Source: Gnetum montanum
Lineage: Eukaryota > Streptophyta > Gnetopsida > Gnetales > Gnetaceae
Length of the DNA: 64,000 nucleotides
Assembly: GCA_015680685.1 (NCBI GenBank)
Contig: MNCI01013738.1
Span: 64,721-128,720 of the forward strand
Direction: 5' to 3'
Shown: piece by piece, positions 23,117-32,305 of the stretch
Layout: each line of letters begins with the position of its first letter
Position numbering within the stretch: position 1 is the stretch's first letter
Translations under genes and position numbers: made by a program
The notes under the pieces: generated by a model
The model's input: the letters and a program-made list of their open reading frames with translations, nothing else
Told to the model about the DNA's origin: nothing
Database searches by the model: none

Positions 23117-23135
23117 GATCCTCCTTCTAACGCCA
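23117..23135 (-). other. Primer binding site of element C
   Basis: On the minus strand TGGCGTTAGAAGGAGGATC starts six bases after the end of the 5' LTR. The TGGCG start fits a tRNA 3' end (..CGCCA). The exact tRNA cannot be named by eye. Confidence 0.5.
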
Positions 23136-23141
23136 CAAAAT

Positions 23142-24857
23142 TGTAGCGACCAAAAATGTCAACGGTTGGAAAACACCGAGAGGTTATTAGTTTTGATAGT
23201 CTTAACCCCAAATCCGCGTGAGGGCCATGCTAGATAAAACGGAAATGGGGAGCCTTGAATGATTTGGTTGATTAGATAGGGACCTAGTTAGTGTTACTAT
23301 AACCTTTTGCAAATGGATAATTTGAAAATGGGACTTATAGCATAAAATAATAATCTTTAAATGCAAAGGGGTGAAAAATGATGTAAAACGTGATGACAAG
23401 CAGAAAAGCAAAGTAAAATGCAATTAGGAAAATGCACCACTTCAAGAATGTGACTTCACTCTATTGAGGTGGATACAATCGGTTGCACAGTGCTAGGGGG
23501 TGCAGAGATCCCAAGAGTAATCAAGAAGTTTAGAGCAAGATACCTATACACTTGAATGCAGACTTGGTGGTCAACAATTGAAAATGCTATGAAGGTAGCA
23601 GAAAAGAGCAAAATAGAATGCCAAATGAGAGTGCTAACTATTACCAATGCCAAACAAGATGTTTATAGTGCTGAAGATTACAATGCTAACATTTGTTTTA
23701 CTTGCTAGCCAACCAATTCACCAACCAACCCCTTGAGCGTTTCTCATCGGGGTATTTATAGGGCCAAGGGCACATGAAAGATGTAGTTTGGACACCACAG
23801 GTCCTAGGCCCATGTTGAAATGTCTATGTTGCATGGACATGCAAGATTGTTTGATGAGCCTCCCATGCTATAATTATGCTATCAGAACTTGGAGATGTGT
23901 GCCAACGATGTAATCAGTTAAAGTGCATTAATGTAGCATAGTTGCCTACTATGCTATGCTATGCTTTGTAGCATAGCTACCTGCTATGTTATGCTAGGCT
24001 TTGTAGCATAGCATCTGGGTGTTGTGTAACAGCCTACTACATTGTGCTACGCTATGTAGCGTAGCATAGCGTAGCCACTAGTTTGAAGCAAAAACATGCA
24101 TCGAGGCCTATTGTGTGTGCTGGAAACCTTTGAAGTGCTCTAACTAGTTTGCTACGCTATGCTACACTATGTAGTGTAGCATAGCATAGCAGCTAGCCTT
24201 AATCATGGAAATGCCGATAATTTACAACCTTCTCTTTTTGCAATGTGAAACTTGCAAACTTGTTGATCCTGCACTTTGAGATGCCTTTCGTTACTCTCGT
24301 AGAGTTGCTATGCTGTTCTATGCTACGTAGCGTAGCATAGCATAGCAACTGACATGGCCTACTTTTTGCTGAGTTTTCCACGTTTTGCTGGAAGGAACCA
24401 TTGCTGAAGAACTTGGAGCTGAGTGAAGCAACTATTTTCAAAGGCCAGAGGTGCTAACTGAGTGCAATTGAAATCACTGAGTAAGCTGAGCCTTCTTGTC
24501 TTGCTCTAACTACAATATGTCACACTGTGTAGTGTAGCATCTTTTCTTGCAAAAATTTATAGTTGATCACTCGAACAAGCATCTCCTGAAGCCTGCTGTG
24601 CTACATAGCGTAGCGTAGCATAGCAAACGCCTCGACTAGAAAACTTGCCAAACTGTTTTGCACATTTTGAGCACCGCTAACAACTCTCTGCATCGTTTCT
24701 GTGTAGGCTATCAGCTGGATGAATTACCCAGCTACAAAATTTTCCAAATTTTATAGCCTAAACTCAAAGCATCCATTTCTTGCCGAAGTGACATGACACT
24801 GCCCAAATTGCAAAGACTTGGTGAAGCAAGAATGCCCTAAAAATTTAGGGTGTTTCT
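23142..24857 (-). repeat. 5' LTR of element C
   Basis: Partner of 6460-8153 in the same orientation, 1716 bp. The start in element orientation is AGAAACACCC (TGAAACACCC in the other LTR). TATA box is at 23752-23761 on the minus strand. Over the first 110 bases (plus strand) roughly one position in five differs from the other LTR, mostly transitions. Confidence 0.85.
23934..24630. repeat. Palindromic GCTACGCTATGC clusters in the 5' LTR of C
   Basis: Clusters near 23934-24015, 24030-24075, 24150-24192, 24303-24350, 24510-24540 and 24595-24628 match the series of the other LTR. The arms in the two LTRs differ in the C/T positions yet remain self-complementary in most clusters. Confidence 0.8.
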
Positions 24858-24862
24858 ACCTA

Positions 24863-26135
24863 CGGAAAATCATACTGGAGAATAATTGAATCAAAACATT
24901 GTAGACCTTGATAGATTGAAAATGTTCTAGGTGATGCACCTCCACCTACTTGGGGATGCACATAATTTGAGAATAGTTAAGCTCCTATCGGACTTGCCTC
25001 TTGGCTAGCATAAGGTTGAAAGCATCTAGAATGTTGGATCCCACTATATCCATGAAGGTCTTGAAAAATTCAAGGCACAAACCATCCAACCCTAGTGCCT
25101 TTTTTCTTGACATATTGTTGATTTTTGCTATTAGTTCCTACCAAGAGAATGGAGCTAGCAATCTAGTGTTATCCTCCTCATTTAGCACCTGCGCAATTTG
25201 AACCAAAATGGGCTTTGTGGATTGCTTTACCCATATCATCTCCCAATATTGCATTAGCTCCCTAGTGATACTCTGTGGCTCATCAATTATCCCATCCTCA
25301 ATGGTGTGGAGTGTATATGGTTGGCTCCATCTATGTGCCTTGGCGACAACAAAGAAGAAGTTCATCTACCTGTCCCCCTCTCAAAGCCATCTAATCCATG
25401 ACCTTTACTTCCAGTATGTGTCTTCCTCCAAGTCAAGGGCCTGTAGTTGTCTCAGAGTATTTTTATCTTCTTCTTGCAGATCCTCCCTAGCCTCCTACTT
25501 GGTTTGGATTTGAGTTAACCTATTTTGAAGCACTATGTGGCTTATTCAGAAAGAGAACTTTTCCTTTGCTAGTAAGGACTAGATAGCCCACTTCAAATGA
25601 AACAAACCTTCTTTGAGAAAATTCCTAGCATCTCCCCAGTCCTGTCAGTAGTTTTCCCATATGTCCTCAACTAACGGCTGCAACCACAGCTTGTGCAACT
25701 AGGTTGCCTCAAAACAAAATGGTCATAGTGTCTGGCTCTGTTTGGGCCCAAGTAGATAAATGAGTGAGCTATGGTTTGAGACCACTCGTTCCTGTTCCAT
25801 AACCTACACGGCCAACCATAGGAAGAGGTTGAAATTGATGCAAACCCAGTTAATTTTAGAAAGGATTCCATTAGGGCCTTTCTACCTATTACTCTAGGTG
25901 AAATGGAAATTCTCAATGGGTAGATCGACCAGTGAGTGCACTGCCAAGAAATCCTGAAACTCCTGGGCACTGAGAAGGGGGGTTTCAACACTTGATTTTT
26001 TCGAAGGGTGTAATCTTTGATTGAAATCCCCCACTATTAGCCACACTAGGCTGTCTTGCACCAGCATCGCCACCTGTGCTAGTTCTTGCAACCTCTATTC
26101 CCACATCTACAATCCATAAAAGTTAGTTAGTCATA
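24863..26135 (-). pseudogene. LINE ORF2: endonuclease and start of RT (broken)
   Basis: Minus strand. Endonuclease motif WLIVGDFNQRLHPSKKSS at about 26040-25985 and SLVDLPIENFHFTW near 25900 are typical of plant L1-like LINEs. A linker follows (25365-25138, NFFFVVAKAHRWSQPYTLHT), then an RT lead-in with NNMSRKKALGLDGLCLEFFK (near 25100-25040). The start of the endonuclease is missing. The RT is interrupted by element C at 24862 and continues at 6459. Stops and shifts throughout. Confidence 0.75.
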
Positions 26136-26149
26136 TACCTTGAGAGGGG

Positions 26150-27135
26150 TGAGGCCCTTTTCCCCTATACTTAGATTTGATTGTAGAATGGAAGGTGGAG
26201 CAACTAAAGGTGGAATGGAAGGTAGAGTAACTAAACAATGGAATGAGTGTAGGTAGAATGGACGATGGTGGAGCAGTTGAAGAACGAGATGCACACAGGT
26301 AGCTCACCATAGGGCTAAGGAAGAAAGACTAGGCCAGGGTCAGAAAAGGCCAAGGGGGAGATGAATATGAAGCACCTAGTGCAAAGATTGAAGAACACTC
26401 CTATACCAATGGTACCATGCACCTTCGTGTTAGTGGGCCACCAATGGAGGGGGTTTAGACTATGCAACAGAGTCATATTGGTCATTTTGTATCCTTAGGA
26501 GCGCCCCCTTGGATGGAGTTGATCCACCAGTGGATGAAGGAGAATTGGAAGGTTGGACCAGTTGAGGTTTAGAGTTTATCAGAGGAGTTGCTCCTATTCA
26601 TCTTCCTAGCTTAGCAAGATGGGAACATGGTTTTGTTAGGGGGTATCGTGGTTCTATGTTGCTAGGGGGTTTGGCTTTGACACCTTCGTGGTCAGGGGCA
26701 CACTGTAAGCTAGACCTATTTTCTCATGCCCTGGTGTGGGTGAAGGTGTCTAGGATTCCTTGGGAGATGTGGAACTTGGGGTTCCTTGATCGCATAGTGA
26801 GGTTTTTTAAGGATTTTATCACCTTTCATAGAGTCATGCAGAAAATGGCATAGATGGGGTTTGCCCATTTTTGTATATGGTGAAATATCTTTGCCAAAGA
26901 CCTTGTCATAGAGATAGTGCTGGAGCTTCCAAGAGGTGAGGAATACATTCAGGTTAAGTTTGAGAACATGGAGGCAGAGTTAGTCATGGAGCAGAAGCCA
27001 AGTGCCTGAGAGGGTAGGAGTAATAGATGCGCATGCTATGGGAAACCTAGCCACTATGAAGTTAATTGTCGATTTTGGATGGATGGGCCGAAGTGGATGT
27101 GGGACCAAGCCCAGTAGCTAGTTGATGGTGGAGGC
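26150..27135 (+). pseudogene. LINE ORF1, inverted relative to ORF2 (broken)
   Basis: Plus strand, directly beside ORF2 but facing away from it. Visible: a DUF4283-like region (HALVWVKVSRIPWEMWNLGF, then a helical part, about 26720-26850) and near 27030-27075 a zinc-knuckle-like CACYGKPSHYEVNC. This is the nucleic-acid-binding ORF1 protein of plant L1-like LINEs. In an intact LINE it would lie upstream of ORF2 on the same strand. The inversion fits twin priming during insertion. Confidence 0.65.
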
Positions 27136-27460
27136 TAGGTTACAGTGGGATGTAAAGGCTGACTAAACCTACCACAACCTCAACTTCTCCCCCACACCTC
27201 CCCAACATTAGCTGAACCAATGGTGTTGGGGATAGTGCTCCTCCACTAGGTGAGTGGGTCAATGTAGTAAGGGGGAGCACCATGTCCTGTAAGCTTTCGA
27301 AGATGGATCCATCATCCAGGGACTCAGGTTGTATCCTAGTTGTGCTGGGGGGAGGGGGCATTCGGTGCCCCGACCACCCATGCGAGAGTCTAGCTTATCT
27401 TACAATATTGATAAACCCTAAACCCTAAACCTATTGATAAAACCAATTTTTCACCAAGTG
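27136..27460. other. Intergenic; short telomere-like stretch
   Basis: No gene seen. At 27413-27432 AAACCCTAAACCCTAAACC gives nearly three units of the plant telomere repeat, just upstream of the LTR of element E. Confidence 0.5.
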
Positions 27461-29350
27461 TGATATTGTAATTACAATATCATAGCTTATCTTATGTCAT
27501 CGTTGATATGATGTCTTGGGAGCTATGCAGCCCTATAAGTAGTCACACTTGGGCACACAAGAAACAACAATTTTCTCCAATCCTTACTCAAACTTTTGTA
27601 GTTTCATTTTGTAGTTTTAGCAATAGTGTGAATGCCTGCATTGTGGTGTTAAGTAGTTGATTAGAGTCTTTATTCAACTAAATTATAGTTGGGCACATTT
27701 TATGATTGGCAATAAAGATTGAGACTATTGTACATCATTGCAGTTCTTTTGTTCTATTGTTTACTTAGCATAATTTTCTTTCTTTCTTAGTTTAATCATT
27801 TACATTCTAAAGTACTTTATTTTTTATGCTCATTAGTTAAGTGGAATGGGTACAATTGGTTTCAAGCATTTAAGTGTCATTGTTTGCTAACCTAGTAGTC
27901 ATCTCACTTGATTCACTTAGTAGTGATTCCACTTGGTAATCCCAATGACAATTACCTAAGCCCAAGACATGATCGGTAAACCAGAACTAGATACTCATCA
28001 CTACTAGAATAGAATAGATTTCATTTCTGTATTATTTAGACTTAGATTTTAATTCCATTTTAAATCATGTTTATCACTAGGAGTAATATGAGCCTTACAA
28101 CATCATCTACCATATGTCTCACTATGGGTTAAACCATACACTTAGGCTTTACTAACTCAAAGTGGAAAGATAACGATTATGAACTTAATAATAACTCCTA
28201 GCATAATTACATTGTCCATCCATGGATTACGGTTTGGTTGCACATGAATACTTGTGACTTGTATGGTTGAGTGTTGGGATATATCACTGCTTATCATTAG
28301 CACTATTGCTGAGGATGTGACAATGTGTGCTTAGTAGTTAACCTTGAAAAGTTCGTTGTATCATCAATTACAAAGTTCATTTTTTACATATTTAATCAAA
28401 CATAATAATACAACACACACACACTTGAGCATCAAAAATAGAACATCACTTCCACACTTAGAGAAAAGTCATCACCTGCTAAAGAAGTTCAGAGTCATGA
28501 CAAAACACATAATGAAGAGGACTGAAGTGCATTGATGTAGACAAGAATTACATATGCTCATGTTGAGCCACATTATCCTAATTTCACATTCATTCTTAAC
28601 TAGGATGAACAAATCCAATGGAAAGACTTGTAGGGAAACCTAGTTCTACCACTAGAACATTCCATACCATTGATGTTTCAAGCAGTCCTCCTGAAGGCCA
28701 ACCTAAGTCACGAACAAGATAGCTATCAAGTCACAAAGGACATGACAAGGTCATACTAGTCAATAGAGGATTAGGTAAGAAGGAATGCCATCATGGTGGC
28801 ACACCATGAACATGATAAGGGAAAGAAGTTATCTTAGACAATTGTCATAGAAAAAGATGCTTTGTTCCAAGCTCGAAAGTTCATCAAACTCATGGATCTC
28901 ACTCCTAGATACCAGTAATAGATATTGAAGATCTTGCTGATAGAAAGTTAAAGTCAACTTTGGCAAAAGACCTTGGTAGAAATGCAAGAGACTTTAGACA
29001 CAGACAAAGCTCAATGCCTAGAGCTTCTGTAGAATGAAAAGAGGATAAATCATGAAGTCACAGAAGGAGTATAATAGGAAGGAACATATATTAAAAGACA
29101 CTAACATAGAAGGATGAAGAGATTATGAGAGAGATAAATATAGAAGAAGGTATCCTGAGAATGAAGAAGAAGGTTATGAGTTACGAAGAGATAGAAATAG
29201 GCATGAGGACAAAGAGCATTATGATCATTGGAGGGGTCACAGCCACAATAGAGCCTATGAACCCCCAAAAACTATGAAGAACCCATACTAACCACTCAAA
29301 GTATAATAAATATAAGATAAGTTGTATATATTCCCATGAGGCATGTGAGG
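27461..29350 (+). mobile_element. Element E: 5' LTR plus part of gag, truncated
   Basis: The LTR (27461-28296) starts TGATATTGTA with a perfect 22-bp palindrome (27461-27482), has TATA-like CTATAAGTA at 27533-27541, and ends TTATCA. The next bases, TTAGCACTATTGCTGAGGAT, resemble the tRNA-Asp-type PBS (TGGCGCCGTTGCCGGGGA) with changes. The internal part holds a decayed gag resembling D: near 29150-29270 it encodes an Arg/Glu/Asp/His-rich stretch. Similarity to D stops near 29350, where NLR sequence begins. No 3' LTR is seen. Confidence 0.6.
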
Positions 29351-29760
29351 GATAGTCACATCTCCTTGAAGATTTTGTCCATTTCAAGCTGTTGCAAATT
29401 GAAGGGTTTGTTGGATGGAAGGTACATGCTACAACATTTAAAATTTTTAGACATCTTTTGTTGCTATAACATGTGGTTCCCCAAAGATTTGACCAATTTG
29501 AATTCTTTGGAGGATTGTTCTCTACTAGAGATATCAACTAAAAATGATGATGTAATAGTACCTTTAAGTTTCCATCTACCTCATCCCTAAAGAAGGTTTT
29601 CACATTTAAGTACACTTAGGATTCTTAAACTTCTCAATGAACATGTAGCACATTAATGTGGGATAGCCTCCCTAATTTTATGCTGATAATGTTGTCAAAA
29701 ATTACTCTTGAAAATTTAAAATTCGTTATTAAAAGGGCAAGCCTCTCTTTTGAAGCAGAA
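29351..29760 (+). pseudogene. NLR leucine-rich-repeat fragment
   Basis: Plus-strand fragment of an intracellular immune receptor. It reads LKILSISSCCKLKGLLDG, then LQHLKFLDIFCCYNMWFPKD and LTNLNSLEDC (29360-29520), each with LRR spacing. Further LRR-like text in a shifted frame follows (FSHLSTLRILKLLNE near 29597-29640). No NB-ARC P-loop is nearby. Truncated at the left by the junction with E. Stops near 29588 and 29655. Confidence 0.65.
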
Positions 29761-30279
29761 TCCAAGGTAGTTTTTCCCATTCCACCCAAACCTAAAATGA
29801 TCATCGTCTATAGCTTACATATGTTTTTCATTCATGCTTAGTAATTTGTACACTTCTTTAACATGCATTTGAAGACCAGCTAGGAAAAAGAAATAAAAAA
29901 AGAAAGAACAACTTGGTCATGAAACAGTGACATTGTTATTTTAATTTTCTTAAAATAAACTTAGCAGCAATGATTAATAACCTGAAGATTTAGTTTCTTA
30001 GATGTTATCAATGGGTACAACATAGTAGTTCAATGATTGTTGAAGTTCCAGATGCCGGTGCAATTAACAAAAGCCAAAACTGTGTCTAGCATGTGTTGTG
30101 CTTCATGGATCTGCCTTTATATTGTCTTTACATTTCAAATCCTATATATACATATATATGTATTACAGTAATTAACAAACTAGTGGAAACAATCTAAGTA
30201 GTTGAAATTTATTTGTTTATTTTAAAGAATATGTAAAGAGACTTAGAGCTGCACTTCAGTTTCATAAAAAGAGACTTAC
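29761..30279. other. No gene recognised
   Basis: AT-rich sequence between two NLR pieces of opposite orientation. I see no motif here. Confidence 0.4.
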
Positions 30280-30848
30280 TTGGAGATCATGGATCCCTCA
30301 AGGTAATCACAATAGAGTCTACAATTCTCCAAAACTATTTGTAAACCATTCTTCAAAACATATTTGCTATTGTGAAGAAAATATTTTCTTATGTCTTTGA
30401 GGCTTATAACTGTGGTGCCCATCATAGCCAAAATTTTTAAGCATTTTTCTTCATTTGGGTTCACTGCAAGAATTCTATCTAATGCCACTCCCACAAAAAC
30501 CAGTGCACATAAAATTGAGTGAGAAGCACCAACGATCTTGAGAACTTCAGATGCTATCTTGGTTAGATTCTTAAAAACAAAAGGCAAAATAATAAATCTA
30601 TTAACATTCAACTTTCTTATACAAATGTTAATAAAAATGAAACTAGAACTAGAATTATTATATTGATAGATCCTATGTACATGGCATAATGTTTTAATTG
30701 TATTCCATCTATATCCAAATGTACATGAAATATTGCTAATATTAAACTTGCTTACCTTGTTCATAGAAATGTTCCCTAAGGTTTGCACCCATAACTTAGA
30801 TTTCTTTAAAAAGTTTGGTATTTTCCTAGGCTGAACCCTGAATCGCAT
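30280..30848 (-). pseudogene. NLR N-terminal (RPW8/CC-like) exons, partial
   Basis: Minus strand. Exon 30848-30756 (SKLWVQTLGNISMNK end), donor GTAAGC; acceptor TTTTTAAG; exon 30569-30280 with ASEVLKIVGASHSILCALVF, then VALDRILAVNPNEEKCLKIL and a helical end, donor GTAAGT. The pattern (helix, 'VGASH', hydrophobic helix, 'DRI..N..ECLKLL') resembles the N-terminal helical domain of conifer NLRs, from memory. The intron is 186 bp and stop-free, so it could also be read through. The next exon (NB-ARC) is not seen downstream, so this is a fragment or a 5' relic. Confidence 0.45.
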
Positions 30849-30893
30849 GATTATGATAGATAAATATATTTTAAATAATGAAAAAACAAAAAA

Positions 30894-31100
30894 TTAAGAT
30901 TGACCACATGATACCAATACCTAATAAAGCTCAATAAAATACATAGATCAAGGAATAGAATGAAAGTTGTTACTTGATTTGTGCACAAAAACAAAAACTT
31001 AAGATTGATCACATGATACCAATACCTAATAAAGCTCAATAAAATACACAGATAGAAGAACAGAATGAAAATTGTTATCTGATTTGTGCTTTGATAGGGA
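30894..31100. repeat. Tandem duplication, period about 105 bp
   Basis: The block beginning ttaagattgaycacatgata, including accaatacctaataaagctc, occurs at 30894 and again at 30999, with few differences. It lies directly left of element B. Confidence 0.75.
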
Positions 31101-31116
31101 TGGGAAATTTGGAATG

Positions 31117-31360
31117 TGATGAGTCACCATTATTGCACCATGATATTGCGTACACGATATCGCAGCCTTGCCGTGATATCGTGTACACGATATCGTAGCC
31201 TGTCTCCTCATCTATAAATAAGAGGTAGACAGTAGAGTTAGTCATTAGTAAGTTTTAGAGTTAAGTTTTAGTTTCGATTTTTTCTCTCAACCCTTTTCCT
31301 CCCAGTGTATGCCCGCAGTGTGGTGATTGTAATTGTACGACATCCTTTATTCGAGTGTGA
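31117..31360 (+). repeat. Truncated 5' LTR of element B
   Basis: Starts TGATGAGTCACC and aligns with the first 240 bases of 35227-36048, including both palindromes (perfect 20-bp one at 31175-31194) and CTATAAATA at 31212-31220. Similarity ends near TTCGAGTGTGA. Confidence 0.75.
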
Positions 31361-31768
31361 TGTTCCTACAGGCACTTTAAGTGTGGTTACACAAGGGCAT
31401 TATAGGTTGAAACCTTCTTTGGGGAGGATCCACTTGTGTAATCTTTTGTAATTTTCACTTATAACATAGCTCACACACACCATTTCTTATCCTCAACATA
31501 TTTTTCAAATGATTTTCTTTCCCTACTACTATCCCTCTGTATAATAACGTTCCTATGTACCATTACATGACCTTTTTCTCTCACTCACCACCTAAGGTTT
31601 TATTGATCAATTACACCCACACATCATTATTTGTGCCTTCGTAACAAGCTAAGTTACCTTAGAAACCCTTCACAAGAGCCTAATGTCCTAAGTTTACAAT
31701 GTTTATTTCAAGAAAATCTTCAAAAATTTGGTATTTTTTATTGTTGTGTCCAACATCACTAGGGCTGT
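31361..31768 (+). other. Spacer of element B, non-coding
   Basis: Resembles 1500-1907 of element A. No ORF with recognisable content. Confidence 0.55.
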
Positions 31769-31825
31769 GATATCGTGTATGTGATGTATCATACACGATA
31801 TCGCATCCCCTACGACCTATATATA
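31769..31825 (+). promoter_or_regulatory. Internal promoter-like module of element B
   Basis: A 34-bp inverted repeat (31769-31802) has perfect 13-bp arms (GATATCGTGTATG and its complement) and an 8-base spacer, followed by TATATATA at 31818-31825. Length and arm size equal those of the A module, although the arm sequence has changed. Both arms changed together, so pairing was kept. Confidence 0.6.
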
Positions 31826-32078
31826 GGTGACCCCCCTAAAACACTTAACTTCATTTTTCACACATCACACGGGGGAGTTTTTCAAATTTTTTCTCTATGA
31901 ATTACGAGTGTGACACCCTTGCTTTTCTACCTATATCTTGCTTGCTGGTACTCTAATTTTAATTCCATCTGAACTTGCTTGAACTTGGAGTGTTTAGCAT
32001 AGTCATGTGGGAGGGACACCTACCGAATAGCACCTAAATTTTTTGGAATTTATCATCGCCCAAAGGACATTATCAAGG

Positions 32079-32305
32079 GTAATTAGCTATAACATTTAGA
32101 ATAATTGTGCCAAAAATAATTTAATCCCTTTAGGTACACCGGGAAATTAAAATTGGAAATCACCTAAGTAAAAAGGACTCACTATTAAAATCATTCGAGA
32201 AACATCACATGGAGATAAAATAAATTAATTTAATTAAGGAAAGTAGTAAGGTATAAATTAATCTTAGAAGCAACCTTATTAATGCTTGGCCCTGTGTGAT
32301 TGTAG
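32079..32305 (+). other. Predicted 5'-leader intron of the extra ORF (element B)
   Basis: Donor AAGG/GTAATTAGC at 32079 and acceptor TGTGTGATTGTAG ending at 32305. The ATG (32306) follows at once. Matches the intron at 2217-2436 in A. Confidence 0.5.

Larger units (their letters stand above)
6460..24857 (-). mobile_element. Element C: complete Ty3/Gypsy retrotransposon (Tat-like)
   Basis: 18.4 kb element on the minus strand. Evidence: two LTRs (6460-8153 and 23142-24857), PPT beside the left LTR, PBS beside the right LTR, and a near-perfect 5-bp target duplication. Reading right to left: gag (22723 to about 20100), protease region present as a tandem duplicate (20095-17930), a 5 kb insert with an oppositely oriented gene (12942-17376), then RT and RNase H (12220-10600) and integrase (10540-9690). 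The order PR-RT-RH-INT marks Gypsy. The gag and RT style recall the Tat group. All ORFs are broken. The two LTRs differ at many positions, so the insertion is old. It sits inside a LINE. Confidence 0.85.
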
